Assembly: GCA_013398295.1 (NCBI GenBank)
Contig: VZSF01008859.1
Location: forward strand, 62,001-126,000
Origin: Chionis minor
Taxonomy: Eukaryota; Chordata; Aves; Charadriiformes; Chionididae
DNA: 64,000 bases
Reading direction: 5' to 3'
The notes under the pieces were generated by a model, which was given only the letters and a program-made list of their open reading frames with translations, ran no database searches and was not told where the DNA came from. Shown piece after piece: positions 44,901 through 58,154 of the stretch. The number at the start of each line of letters is the position of its first letter. Within the stretch, counting starts at the first letter, position 1. A program made the position numbers and the translations under genes.

Positions 44901-47900
44901 CTCCTGGATGAGCAGGGAACAAGAAGAGTTCCCAGGAGGAAGATAGCACCTGCCTGGATGTCCTGGGATAAGGTGAGAGGAGGATGGAGGGTGGAAGGGG
45001 AGGGTGATCTGACACCAGCACCAGGAAGGGGGACCCAGAGTTGGTCTCTGAGCAAAGTTCTTTAAATCCCACCTCTGCCAGAGGCTCCCAGCAGGCACAA
45101 GCCTGAGTGCAGGAGCCAGAAGAGGCAGGGAACCTTGGTAGTGTGCCATTAGTGCAAGCGGCAATGCTTACACATCTTTCATGCCTTCATTTTCATCTCT
45201 CATGAGCATTTGCAACGGTGTTCTCAGGTGGAGGAACAACTTACTAACACCTGGCTGTGTTTATGCTCTTACTTTGACCTAGCTTGGGTGACCACAGCGT
45301 GAGGTGACTGGGTAGCAATGGGTTGTCCCAACAGACCATGGCATTCCCCCTCCAAAGACACGGCAAACCCACAGCCAGGGCTGAAACACCATAATGCAGT
45401 GCCCCAGCGTCCACAAATACTCCTAGCCACAACCATGACACGTGAGGGCAGCAAAGGCATCTCTTGGGGGCCTCAGGGGCTCTCTGGTACACAGCACGAG
45501 CCGAGGGCAAGTGCTTGGACATGAGCAGAGCTATGGGAGGGACGTCACAGCTTCGACTGAAAGCCAGAGAGACACAGCCTTCAAGGTCAGACGATGACCC
45601 GCTTAGGACCTGTGCCTCTATATTTGGCAGTGACACAATTAGCTAGAAGCAAATACTCATTTTCCATTGATCTGTAGGCAGGGAAACCGTCGCTAAAGGT
45701 AACATGAGCACCATCAGTGACAGATGACACATTGCCGAAGTTCAGACCACCTGACTCTTCCATGTTTTCACGTGGTCAACAGTTCTTAATGCAGTTTTGC
45801 TTCCCTTGGAAAAAAAACAACAAGCAGAGAATAGATTATTTCCCTCCTGCATGCCAAGAAACGGTGCGGTATTTCCACAACCCGAGGCAGAGGTTTCCTT
45901 TCCCAGGAAACCAGGATTTCTTTGTCAACCTGCAAAGCTTAGGTGCTGTCAGCCACGGCTGTGCTGCACACAGCAGACAGTCTGAGGCCAGAATGCTTCC
46001 ATGGGTGAAGTTTCAGAGGGCAGCGTGTGCAGAGCAAAAACTCACCTAAACAGCAGCAGGAAACTGGAGGAGGACGCACCCTACCCTGGCCTCTGCTGCC
46101 CCCCAGCCACAGGAACCACAGCCCTGCAGGGTTGGTGAACACCTGGTACACCTTCACCAGTCTGCACGCAACCAGTCTCACAAACAACAGCACCTTGTCC
46201 TAAACTCAACCCCACCTTCAGCCACAGCTTCCAGAAAACAGAGGGACATCTTGAGCTGCTTGGCCAGAGCTCTTTCCTAGCCCTCATTTTAGCTGCCATC
46301 TGCCCAGATCAAGGCATTTTCTTTATGGCAGACAAGTGTGTTGCTCAGCACATGTCTGCCCTCCCATCATTGTTTGTCCTTCATCCAGCTGAATTCAAGT
46401 AATGCCATTAATGAAGGTCATCAAGCACCACTGATCACCTCTTATAACCAGCCCAAAATGCCTAAATGCTGCAGCTGGGGGGGCAGCAGGAAGGAGAGGG
46501 AGGTGACCGCAGAATAAGAGAGTGTTCACATGCATTGCACAACAGTGGAGCCAAAGGCCAGAAGTGCCCCTGACTTGCACCAAGCCAGAAATACGCTGAG
46601 CTGTGCCTGCTGGGGTGCTGAGGGCGCTGGTCCCAGCTGGCATTGATCCTGCTCCAGCAGCTCTGCTGGCCACCAGCTACCTGCAACGCCAGCTGATGGA
46701 GTGGTGATCAGCCACCTCCATCCCCACCCAGCCCTGATGGATGCTGTTATCTCGCTTACCTCTGCCAACAACCCATCTAAGCCAGGTGGGAACGGAAACC
46801 TAGGGATGAGCTGTGTTTGTGCAGGGTGGGGAGATGGCTCTGGGGAGCTCCCAGTGCATCCTGCCGAGGTCTGGGGTGAAGGTTGTGGCCTCGCTACAAG
46901 AAGTAGTGCACACCAAGCTGCCTCCTGAAGCCAGGTGTCAGGGACGCACTGCGTCGGTCTCTGAGGGGACCTGGTAGCTCTGGAAAGCAGATTGGTCTTT
47001 CTCACTTATCACATGGAGGAGACAGGTAATTCATCAGCAGTATGCAACCTTTTGAGTCCCAATGTAGGTGCTCAGCCATGAAGAGGAGGAAACCTCTGTG
47101 ATCTTACCCCAGGTAGCAGTTGCACCTTTGGCTAAAAAATGCTCCTCCCAAGAGCTACCCAGAGAGACCATTGTGGGCCAACAGGGCATGGCGGCACGCA
47201 GGGAGCCCGCGGGGGCTGAGCATCCATCAGACCAGCAGCTGGTCAAGTGCTGTCCTCAGCCTCCCTCCAGCCTCCACCACGGGACCGTGGGCGTTGTGTT
47301 TACTCTGCACAGAAGCAAGACAGATGGCGATTTCATCAGCCCAGGAATGCAGATGCCCCACAAGTCCCCGGTCTCATGTTTCCTCTGCCCTCTGCTCTCT
47401 CACTTGTCTCTCCTGTCCAAGATGCGCTTTAGCCTGTAGCTCTTTGGGGAAGAGGCTGGCGTGTGTGGGGCTGGCTTGGTGCCTAGCCAAACCCGCTTTC
47501 CAAACCCAAGTGGAGCTGTCAAGCATCTCCGGCAGAGCAGTGCAGGCAGATTTCACCCTGCCCCGGTCCAGCTGACACAGCCACACCGTGCGTCCACCAG
47601 GGAAGCCCACATCAAGCAAAAAACGAGGACATCAGGCGTTATTTTTATTGGCTTTCCTTCACACAGTTGACTTGTGTTTGCTTTGCTTTGGGTTTGTTTG
47701 CTTTAATTTATCTCTCATTACAGGAAAGCATTGGCAAGAGGACTTCGAGCAATCTCAAGGCTCATTAAGTTAACAATGGCTGGGAGAAATCAAACCCAAA
47801 CAGCCTGCGTATTTCCGTCAAAAACCTGCAAGTTGAGTTGATGTAACACAGTCCATATTGCTACACCTATACTCAGTTTTAACCACACAAATGATTTTTG

Positions 47901-50389
47901 AGTCATTTGTTTCTGCATAGATTTAAGCGTGTAGATAAACTGGGCGGAACTGGACTTACCAGCCTTTGCTGGAGTGTGGTGCCTGCTTTATATCCCGCTG
48001 CAAAGCACTTGCCTGCTACCGCTGAAACACGCTGCAGTTTGCAACGTGAAAGAAATCGAGCCAAACCAAAAAATTTTTAAAGAAGCAGACTGCAATTTTT
48101 TTTCAGACCAGATGTGTATCAATAACCCTGCAGAAATCGCATTATGCTCCGGCTGACTCAACCCACGCCACTCTTTCACTGGTGGAAGAGGTATTTGGCC
48201 TTGTTCCTCCTTGGAACAGCCGTCAACTAAGATGGCCCCTTGTGCCCAGGATCACAGCCCAGTGCTGAGGATTTCTTCTCTCCATGTGCCAGGGAAAAGA
48301 GCTGTGCTGCATTTTACAGACCAGGAAATGAAACACAGCTGTGACCAGCCCTTGGACACATGTGGTGAGCTTGCAGCACAACACAGACTCAAGCCCAGGC
48401 CCCGAAGTCCCTGCACACCCTTTGGCCACCAGACCACCTTAGATTTTCAATCAGGCTAAGGCAGGGAGTTTGGAAGTGGAAGAATCGCCTGCCATCCTCC
48501 CTTCTGGCATCTCTCATGCAATACTTACGGGGCTACAATGCAAGAGGCACCAGCAAGAAGATGCAAGCTGTGGCTCGGGAAGTCCCTGTGCTGGATGCTG
48601 CTGGAGGCTGGATGTGGGAGAGAGCAGCGCTGCAGGCATGCCCAAGTCCTCCGTTCCTTCACCGGCCACTGCTCATGGCTGGTTTTTGTTTGCAGTGGTG
48701 GTTTGCTTTTTTCTTTAACTGCTGCAAAACTTATGTGGCAAGAATAGCAGTGTGCATGAGGAACCAACACCTCGTGAATAATATAAACCAGCTTAATCAC
48801 GCACTACATGGATGGTTGCAGTTGTATTGGACTGTAGTCACTCCAGCACTTCCATCAGACGATGCTGTTACTATATATTGCCATCACCCCTGTTCATCTC
48901 CTGTCTCCCCAGCACCTCTGTCATCGTCTGTGACTGGTGGCACAATGGAGTCTGTGTGTGAAATGGAGAGTCAACCTGAAAGTGCACTCCCTTCTCCAGC
49001 AGGGTGAACCACACCCCACCGCCCTTGCAAAAGTACCTAGATATAATATTTTCCTTCTTGCACTTGCTGCCCTACGTCCTCCTGCTGCATGCCTGAGGCC
49101 TCCAAAAGAGCCGCTCTTCACCCTTAAAAACAGTCATATCCAGGCAATAACAGAAATGAGGGGCACAGTAATCAGAGAGTGCATGAAAGTCTTGCAATCT
49201 CTTTTTATCATAATGAGCCCATAGCTCTGCCACAACAGCTTACTTCCCCTGTAATTTCCCTTTGTCACTGTCACTGACTGCTCAGTGGATAATTCTGAGT
49301 TTCCCTGTTTGTTGCCTCAACCCATTCCACCTTTTTCACTTCCCTATCTGAGTCTCTGACCTCAAGCAAAGCCAGTGAACTATTATCCCAGTGCTTAACC
49401 ACAAGTTTTTCATTTTCCCAGGTCATGTCTGTTCATGTTGAGCCAGGATGTCTGAGGCACCCCCATGCTGCCGGACACATGCAACACAATCAACACGGGT
49501 TATTTGGCCACGTGGGCCGGGAAACACATTCCAGCTGCCTGCACCGGGAAGGGACGAGGATGTGGAATGCCGTTAGGTCTTCAAACGCTGTCTTTATCCT
49601 CAAAAGGTTAGCTCCAGCCAGCTAGTATTTCCAGGGAAGAATTTTCTTCCTAAAGCACTTTGGTGTATTCCAGTAAGGGGGTGGTTTGTCTGAGGGCTGG
49701 GTGTAACAGCCTTACAGGATTTACTTCATTTATAAATTGTCTTTTGCAGAGTGGAACATGCAAGATTTTAATTACCCCATAGAAAGGAGGGGACAGAGAA
49801 AAGTTTCCTTGGTCAAGGAGAACACATCATCCAAGCCAGGCTGGGCAACATCTGGAGGGAATAACTCAAACTTCACCCCGTGCCGCCAGGCAGCTGCCCA
49901 CCTCCACATCTGGGACCCACCTGAAGAAACTCTACAGCTTTGGGATAATTTTGCCTCTGTGGGCTCCTGGAAATCTGACATTTTAAATCACTTTCCTGTA
50001 TCCAAAGCTGACTGCATCTTGCTTCCGAGGGCTTCCCTTTGAACCCACGGGCTTTGCACTGCTGTAAACCAGTAGCAGGCAGAGACCAGCTCCGTGTGAG
50101 GCACACCAGCAGAGGATGACTGTCACATGAACCGTATCCCCACTTGCTCCCACTCACAACCGGGTCATTTCCCCATTGCAACTAGAACAACTGGTGTTGC
50201 CATTAAGTAACCCCAGAAAAGCATTTGAGTTTTTTCCTTAGTCACCATCTCTGTGCCTCTTCCAAAGGCACCCTTCCTGCCTGCCACAACGTGTCCCTCA
50301 GATATTGGTCTTCCAATTTAACAAAAGCATCTCACAACAGGGTCTGCAAGCTTGGGCCCCCTCTCTTTAAAACTTCCAGCTTTAGCTTC
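38960..50389. other. Intergenic sequence downstream of TNFAIP2
   Basis: About 11.4 kb with no recognised coding exon on either strand. AT-richer unique stretches lie at about 39.3-39.9 and 43.2-43.95 kb. An A-run sits at about 40,396-40,408. No repeat element could be identified in this block, which is notable next to the repeat-rich 50-63 kb part. Confidence 0.5.
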
Positions 50390-51093
50390 TGTCCTGGTTT
50401 GAGGTAAAATAGGACCAATTTTGTTCAGTAACTCTACTTTCTAACTAGGCCTCTTCTAAGTGCTGAAATTAACACCATGTTGTGCAGAAAAACTGTTCAC
50501 TCTGAGAGTGATAAGACCCATGTTTATAGCCGATGCTGAGGCATGGGATGCAGAGAGGCTCTTGCCTATACTTATTGTTATAACAACCAAGGGCAGCCAG
50601 CTTTGTTATTTGCCCCGTTGGAGGGTTGGAAGCAGAAAAGCGCAAAGGGGTCACACCTGCCGGGACAAGCAGATAGGACAGGTGACCCAAAACTGACCAA
50701 CAGGGTATTCCATCCCATCTGCCTCATGCTCAGGATAAAAGCTGAGGTCAGCCCTTTTTCTTCAATGGCCAGCATCTGAGGAGGACTCTGCCTGTTTGTC
50801 TGCCTTTGATACCGATCCTGAATCCAAATCCGGAGTCTAGTTCCCGTCCATCATTAAGTCCAGTCTGGAACTTCTCCAGTGCCTGTCAGTGACATGATTG
50901 TCATCCTGGGAGCTTGATATGGTTTTGTATATATTTCATTATTTTCTTTTTATTATTTTTTCCCTTTATATTTCATTAAAGTAATTTAGTTTCTACTAAA
51001 CGAGTCTCTCCTCTCTCTCCTGCTCTACTCTGCAGGAAAGAGGGAACATCAGTTGCTTGGATTGCTTGGACCAATCCAGACCAAACCACGACA
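50390..51093 (+). mobile_element. Solo ERV LTR (ERVL-like) with target-site duplication GCTTC
   Basis: A 704-bp element from TGTCCTGGTTTGAGG to CACGACA, with TG...CA ends. It is flanked by a perfect 5-bp duplication, GCTTC at 50,385-50,389 and 51,094-51,098. It is closely related along most of its length to the LTR at 23.76 kb, in the same orientation. Its TATA region reads GATAAAAG, so it is degraded at one base, and its ATTAAA is at 50,975-50,980. It lacks the roughly 150-bp segment with the 8-bp repeats. No internal retroviral sequence is attached. Confidence 0.93.
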
Positions 51094-51859
51094 GCTTCAA
51101 ATCCTGTTTCTTTGAAACTGAGTGAACAACCTCCAGGGTTATCAGAAGGAAGGAGGAAGGCCATCATGATGGATGCAGTGGACTCTCCCCATGAGCTGTC
51201 CTCCAGACCGCAGCTGGGACATCCCTGGTGTAAGGCAGCAGCCGCACCAGCATGTCCCCGTCTACCTCTCTGTGGTTCTTACGAATCAAAACTCAAAACC
51301 TTGGGGCACCCAAGCAGGGACCCTTGTGCCCTGAGATGCAAAGTCAAATGTAACATGGGGATGCAGAAAAGAGGAGTATGTGATACGCTTGGACAGACAC
51401 ATGTAAAAGCCTTAGGAAAACTGGCAGGAACGTCTCTGTGGCAGATTCAAATGGGAAGGATGCTCCACGTCAAGCAATGCAAAAGTGTCCAGTGGGCCTT
51501 GGAGAAGCACAAAGCAGCTGTACCCCCTTTGCACTGTGGCCCCATGTCCAAGAAGGGCTCCTCACGGGGCAGGGGTGGGCAGGCTCCCTCTGGCATGGGC
51601 TCTGCGTGGCAGCAGGCACAGACCTTGTGGAAAGGGCAGCCCTTGGATATTTTCAAATAACCTGGAAGACACCCACAGCACCTGGTCCCCTCCCATCAGG
51701 TGGCCCCAGCACCCGGCAGGCGCCTTTCTCACCTTTCTTATGGTGATGCACCAGGGAAGATCCAGAACTGCTAAGCAAGGAGAAGTGGCACCTCACAAAG
51801 CCTCTGGTGTTCTTGCAGGGGGTGACCAAGGGAGCAAAGAGGAGATGCAGTTGCTGTAG
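51094..51859. other. Intergenic sequence between LTR and old CR1
   Basis: A 182-codon open frame runs from 51,112 to 51,660 on the plus strand. It has no recognisable domain, and its composition is like flanking DNA; I do not consider it a gene. Nothing else is seen. Confidence 0.4.
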
Positions 51860-52715
51860 CCTACTGAGGTTTCCGAAAGGCATTTGACAAGCTGTTGCCG
51901 AAGGCTCTAAGAGAAACCGGGGAAGCAATAGGATGAGTGAGAAGGTCTCACAGCGATGAGTAACAGAGCAAAGATGGGAAATAAGGAGCAATTTTCATAT
52001 TGGAGGGGTGTCTTTCCATGCAGGGTTGTGCTGGGGTCTCTGCAGATACCCAGGCAGGGATGGACAGCCAGGTGACAGCTTTTGCAGATGATACCAAATG
52101 ACCCATGGCACTGAAGGTGACCTTATGATGCTGAGCAAGCAGGTGTTCAAGCGGCAGAGGAGATCTGTGCAAAATCCTTGTTTTGTGTAGAAAACAGGGG
52201 AGCTAAATGAGAACCTGGGCAGGTAGCTCTGTGGAAATGTTTCTTAATGCAAGGAAGAGAAAAGAAATCTCAAATTAAATGTGAGGAGTTAATAAGAGAG
52301 AAAAAAGGGAACAGATCAAGAGCAAGAAATTATGCTGTAACAAAAACCCATGGGCAGACCCAGCTCAAAGACTGTGCATAGTTTGGGTCCCTCCATCTCA
52401 AATAGGTGCTAGCAGAGGAGCAGAAGGTCCATGGCAGAGGCATGGGGTTAGCAGAGACATGGCAGAGCTTCTGGGTGAGCAGGACAGGAATCTCCAGGCT
52501 GGAAAATGAGGATGGGTGTCTGCAAAATAGTGACTAAATTAAGACTAAAGAGGGCGGAAAGAGGTGTCTCTTCCTAGCCAAGAGGTGTCAGATGAAGGCA
52601 GTAGGTGCAAGAGCCAAAACAAGAAAACTGAAGTTTTTTTCAGGCAGGGTGTAATTAGGCTGCAGCAGCTCCTGCTGCATGATGCTGTGGTTGCTAAAAG
52701 CTAAGCTGTATGCAG
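51860..52715 (+). mobile_element. Old, decayed CR1-type LINE (reverse transcriptase and 3' part)
   Basis: Frameshifted remains of ORF2 in sense orientation. FRKAFDK is at 51,870-51,890, corresponding to the RT DFSKAFD block. The RT catalytic-region remnant FADDTK is at 52,081-52,098, followed at once by a stop. Further on, gtttgggtccctccatctc (52,382) corresponds to the CR1 QFWxPxL block. Near 52,640-52,700, the tgatgctgtggttgctaaaagc end block is recognisable. Spacing between RT blocks is shorter than normal, so it carries deletions. It is much older than the six subfamily A and B copies. Confidence 0.7.
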
Positions 52716-54084
52716 AAAGCAGCCAGACAGGGACGGAGAGGGGGCAGGAGGAACAAAACAACACTGAAGACTCTTAAATGCAGACACTGATCTAGCTCTG
52801 GAAATGTGTAAGCCACAAATTGCTGGTGTCTGGGAGGGTATCTGGGGATGGATCATGCTTCTCCCATCCTTTCTGCTTTCCCTGGGCATCTATTCTGGCC
52901 ACTGTCATGAAGAGGACGCTGAGCTGGAGAGATATTTGGCTCGACCCATGCAGCTATTCTGCTCCCATTCTCGGACTCCCCCAGATGTTTGAGGCTTGTG
53001 GATTGTGTCATTTGGCTCCCTGCTATCTGAATTTTGTGTTTATTTTAATAATTTTTATGTAGTCCCCAGAGGTTCAGAAGGAGCAGTGAATGGCTCTATG
53101 AAAGGTCACCCTCAGATTCTGCCAAACCTCAGTCGCGTTCATGTTCGAGTTCAAAAGCAGTCTGGGAAGTCAGATTGGTAAAGCAGTTTCCTCATAGATC
53201 TTCCCCAAAAATATCTTCTGTGTTCTTTCCTCTTGTCATCCAGAGGAAAAAAAAAACAAACCAAACCAGCAAAACAAGGCAGATACTATGTTAAATATAG
53301 AAAATGTCTTTACAAGAGAGGAACTGCACTTAAAAATTCAAGTCAATTTCAGCTCACCAGAAAGTCCCAAATATTTTCACTGGGGCATTCTGGTTTCATG
53401 GTATCCTGGAGCTCTGCCTCACGTCCCTGTGTGCAGCTAGGACATGTGTTTATGCTCCAGCCATGTCAACAAGAACAAACTTCCTAAGGAAGCACCACTT
53501 CTTGGTTCAATGCCTTAAGAAAGCAGGGCCTTGTGGGAAATTTCATCCTTGCCACAGGCTCTTGGGAGGCCTCGCTTCCCAGGAAGCAATAGAAAAATGT
53601 AGGTCCTCGATGCCAACAAGTTTCAGACTGGGAAGGACCGTCCAGTGGCACAAGGAAATTCCCATCTCTGCTCTTATCTGGTCCCTGACAGGGACTTTGC
53701 CTGTCTCATCTGGTCACATCTCAGCTTGGTGTGTGGTAAAGAAAACAAACTCCTGACTTTGAGGAGACACAAACCCCTCTAGTCTACTCTTAATTATATT
53801 TTTCCTCTCTTTGTATGCCCTTTCTCCTAGTACAATAGGTCAATGTTTAAAAATTACAGGATAAGTTTGTTCTTCACCTGAGCTCTCCACTCCCATCAAC
53901 CTCCCTGTTACACCATGCCTGGGAACAAACTCTCCAGACAAAGTCCACAGAGCCTTCACCTCCTATTTCTTTTCAAGCGGGTGAGAAGTGATGATCCATT
54001 ACACATGAGCACTCAAGCTGTAAGCAAGCTTGGCCTGGCCACAGGGCTCACAAGGTGACGGCACTGCTGGAAGGGGGCCCTAGG
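52716..54084. other. Intergenic sequence
   Basis: Nothing recognised on either strand except short low-complexity A runs near 53,247 and 53,260. Confidence 0.4.
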
Positions 54085-54485
54085 GGCCTCCCGTCCACCT
54101 TCTCATTGAAAGCAGGACCCTTGCCAATACTACCTCAGGTCAGCCCATGGTTTTGTCTAGCAAAGTCTTAAAAAACTTTAAGTGAAGAGCCCACTACCTC
54201 TCTGGGCTGCGTCACCTCCTAGGGAAGGGGCTTTTTGTTGATGTTGAACCTGAACTTTGCAAACCACAACCCATGCCCATTTCCCCTGCTGCTATTGAGA
54301 AGAGTTTGACTCTCACTGCTGCAACCACCCTTCTTGTAGGTTGCTGTCAAATTGCCCTTTATCTGCCTCTTTGCCAGGTTAAGCAAGTCCAGCTTCTACA
54401 ACCTCTGTTCATCATCCACGTGGTCTAGACCCTCAGCTGGACCTTCTTAATGACAAATTACTGGGGCAACTCTCTCCTGCATGTG
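54085..54485 (-). mobile_element. Old CR1 LINE 3' end, antisense
   Basis: Diverged CR1 on the minus strand. Recognisable blocks in reverse orientation are the cactacctctctgggctgc block (CR1 end of ORF2), cccatttcccctgctgctat, gagaagagtttgactctc, and the ccaggttaagcaagtccagc and ctacaacctctgttcatc region. Many mismatches separate it from the other copies in this window. Confidence 0.65.
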
Positions 54486-57199
54486 TTTTCAGACAAGGAG
54501 GACTTCAGGGGACATCCTTCTGTGGTTTTCCAAAACTAGTGGCTGTCAGAGGGCAGCCTCATGCCCTGTCTCCAAGCCCCTGACTTCGGCTCCCAGCATA
54601 GCCCTAGGGGAGATGCTGGAGGTGTCAGCCCAGGGTCAAGGATGGCCTTTGCTGTTGGCGTCTAGTGTCAGCACCTCGGTGGTGCAGCAGTGTTGCCCTG
54701 CCTGGGCTGGCAGCCTGGCAGCCCCAGGGGAACCTGGCCAGCAGAGGAACTTGTCCCCAGCCCTCACTTATGGCCACGAGGGACGTACCCAGCTGCATCC
54801 TATCTGAGGCGAAATTTCACCGATGCTGAAACCATAGGAGTCCAGCAGTGTGCAAAACACTTGAGGCTAACATAAACATCTCTGCATTTACAAAAATGGA
54901 AATCAGATGGTGTCTAAGTGAAACCAGAGTGCTGTTCCTTCGGGGCAACACTCTGTCATTTCTCCACGGGTGGAGGAGGTGCTCCTCTGGGAAGAATACA
55001 GCTTTTCCAACCAAGTGATTCAAGCCATGCTATGCCTTCATCAGTAGCTACAGCCTTGCATTGACACAGCCTTTAAAGCATGCAGAAATATGAGCTTGCG
55101 TCAAACCTGGCAGCCTTTACCATTTCCAAATGCTTGGGGAGACATGTGATTTCCCAGAATCGCTGCTTTTCCTGTATCCTTCCAGCCCTTAAATACAACC
55201 CCAGCATTATGCTGGGATAGAAGAGGGAAAACCCTAAACACAGCCGTCAACCACGGGGGTTTTGGCAGCCCAGCCTCCACTAGATACCAGGACACGCGTG
55301 CCAGACACCAGCTTGGCTTTGCCTGCATGGCCCTTGCAGCGAGACAGGACAGACAAACCCCCTGCACCTTCCGACAGCTGGGATGTGTGTTGCAGAGCGT
55401 GGCAGGGCATGTAGCAGCAGCTCTGCAGCTTTGAAATGGAAACTGAAGAACAGTGTTTTTATCTGACAGCTCTTCCCAGCGCCGTGTGCCGTGGTCTCCC
55501 CGGGCATCCTGCAGCCTTTTCAGCCCGAAGCTCAGCTGCAGAAGTGATTTAGCCAGAGTTCACCCGCTCAGGGTAGTTCCTGTTCCCGCAACAGCACTGT
55601 GCTACCACAGAGACTGGAAGCGTTGGAGGCTTCTGGGCTATCCTCCTTCTCAGACCTCTTATGCTCCCCAGTCTGCTATTTTGGAGAGATTCCCTTTTCC
55701 TTCCAGGGCCCCCGGCTCTGCTGCCACCCCCCGCTTCCAGGGAGGCTCAACCTGTGGGCTGCCCTGCTTTGACCCCAGGGATGCTTCTCGTGAGCCTGAG
55801 CCTCCACAGAAGCCTTGGGAAGTGCTCCACACCACTGCACTGAGTATGCAGGACTCAGCCCCACTTTCCTCATCCCCTTCTTCATGGGATGGGAGAACGG
55901 ATCCGGCCCTGGGCAGAGCAAGGTAGGCACCAGGGGTGGGGAGACCAGAGAGATGTTGATTCTCAGGACAGGAGGAGCCAGAAAAATGAAGTCAGCGGGG
56001 GGCAGGTTGCAGCAGACACAGATGCAACAGGAGAGACCCTGGGGCAGATCAGTCTAAGGGGAACGTGGAATTTAGAGGAGTCAGCAGCTCCTCAGGAAAT
56101 AATGTTGAAGGCATGAAGAAATATCCCAGTGCAGGAGGAGGATGTGCAGCATGATGGGAATTCAGCTGAATCATAAATTCCTTAATCCCCTGAAGTTTAA
56201 GAAGGAATTACAGAAAGAAAACAAATTATTCACATTCCAGGAGATCCATGCAAAATTGTGGCACAAGCATCTGGGGAGCAACTGAAAAGCTGAAGCGCAG
56301 ATGCCGGTACCGAGGGATGAGAAGCACCAGGGGAACACAACTGTAAGTGCTGAGAGGTGCATCTGCTCCAGCAGCAGCCTTGGCTTAAGCAGCCTCTGCC
56401 ACCCCCCACCTCCCTGCTGCCCCCTTCCCAGCCCCCAAAAGCTGCACTAGCATGGGGGGGACGGGACAGACATGGGGACATGCAGTGGGAGCTGCTCACG
56501 CCAACAACGCTGACAAAAACTAAACAAAATAAGATAATGCTAACAAACTGCACATCCAACTGCAGCCTAAATAAACCGGAGGCTTCCAGAGGCGGATTTC
56601 ATCCACTTACCTTGTCCCGGCACGGCGTGTTTGGAAAATTGGTCAAAGCCATCTCACAGCCATCCACTGCGATGGCCAAGAGGGAGGTGGCTCCCTGGGC
56701 AGGGGCGAGCAGTGCTGATCTTAAAAGGGGGGGAGGAATAAGCCCTGGGCTTGGTTCCTGGAAAAATATTGGTGGACTTGAAGAGTTTTAAGCATGAGAA
56801 TAACAGCAAGACAATACACCGAGACTGTTTTAATCAAATTTGTTTTGCATAAATCTATTTGCTTCCCCTCCATGGCAGGAGTTTCTCCTCTCTGAGAGTA
56901 CAGCAGCTGCAGATGTTGGGGATCTTGACTTTAGTGAGGGTCTTAACACCATCTCAAGCACCGTTTATGGAAATAAGTGAGGTAGGGACTGTGCTTCTCG
57001 ATGGTGCCAAGCGCTGGCCCTGACAGTGGCAGCGGAACAGGAATGGTGTCCCTGCTGGCCGCTGCTTGGTGCAGGTCTGGGCAGCATCGCCCATCTGTCT
57101 GGACATACAGACCTTGGGCTCTTGCAAAGCTCCTGGGAGGCAGACACAAAACTGGACAGAGATTCATGATCAGAGCAAAACTGCATGGGGTGTTGAGTG
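54486..57199. other. Intergenic sequence
   Basis: Moderately GC-rich DNA with several open frames of 60-160 codons (for example 55,453-55,926 +). None has a recognisable domain or convincing splice context. No repeat recognised. Confidence 0.4.
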
Positions 57200-57830
57200 T
57201 GAGTCCACAGGAGCCTGGTCTGAGCCAGGCTCATTAATAATTTGGACACTGAAATGCAGAGGATGCTCACAAGAGCTTCAGGGACTGCAAGCGTGGGGGC
57301 CAGGGGTGGGGGATAGGATGTGATCTTGCAGTTATCTAGAAAAAAAAAAAAATCAATAGGATGCAATTCAAGCAGAACAAGAGCATACAGCAATGACACG
57401 GAAGTAAACAACTGCACAAATACAGGGAGGAAATCGCCCATTCAGTAATAAATCTGCAAAAACCCAAACACTCTGGAGTAATGACAGGTCATGAACAGGT
57501 TGTGTCAACACATTTCTGTCAAAAAGGAAATCTCTAGCTGGGACTTGCAAAGCGGAGTGACACCTGAGCCACAGGGAAAAAAACTCTCCTGCTCTGGCTG
57601 CCATCATCAAAGCTCAGCTACTGTCCAGTGTCCACTCTTGGCACTCCGGAGTGCAAAAGACAAGAGAGAAAATGACTCGTCGTCCACAAACATGATACCT
57701 GAGAAAGCATTGAAGGAACCAACCCTTAATTTAGGGAAGACAGTGGGGCTAGACAAAACGTTGGCCCTCAAACAGGTAAAAAGTGCTTCTACAAAGAAAT
57801 GCAAGAGGGGGAAGGCAAGGCAAGGCTGTC
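57200..57830 (+). mobile_element. Old, decayed CR1-type LINE ORF2 fragment
   Basis: Sense remains of ORF2: LINNLD at about 57,231 (the CR1 FINDLD block), MQFNSSRTRAYSND at about 57,361, the cDNA block around 57,440-57,530 matching the LGVIVDHKLNMSQ region with indels, then a PQLLSSVHSWHS-like block near 57,610-57,650, and aaaaagtgcttctacaaagaa (57,778) corresponding to the KGCYKE block. It is riddled with stops and frameshifts. It is similar in age to the copy at 51.9 kb. Confidence 0.6.
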
Positions 57831-58154
57831 TTTAGAGAAATCCAGCTCCATGGTGGCTTTGGTCCCAAGCCCTGGTCGCATGATGGCAGCTCTTTCCCAC
57901 TCAGTCTCAGGAAACCACTCGCTCAAGGCTTCCTCATGCACTGTGAAAGCACAAGGTTTGCCAGCAGCTCCATCCTCGTCCGAGGATCTGGTTTTGCACA
58001 GGCCATAGGCGAAATGGTGCCAGAGCTCTGCCCCTTGAGCCCCCATCTGCCCCACAGGACTCGTGCACTTGGCTCCTGCAGTCACTATCACCTCTCCTCC
58101 CTCCCTGCGACAAGTGTCTGAATACGCAGAGACGCTTCCCACTGTGCCCACACA

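Noticed and set aside
23756..51093. The two LTRs as the ends of one 27-kb provirus
   Set aside because: Each has its own different perfect 5-bp target-site duplication (CTAAT and GCTTC), and the DNA between them is the TNFAIP2 gene with no retroviral genes, so they are two independent solo LTRs.
51112..51660. 182-codon plus-strand open frame after the second LTR
   Set aside because: No recognisable domain, splice context or codon-use signal; it starts 14 bases after the LTR target-site duplication and is probably chance.
55453..55926. 157-codon plus-strand open frame
   Set aside because: Ser/Pro-rich chance translation with no family match; a gtaggc donor-like sequence at its end is not enough.
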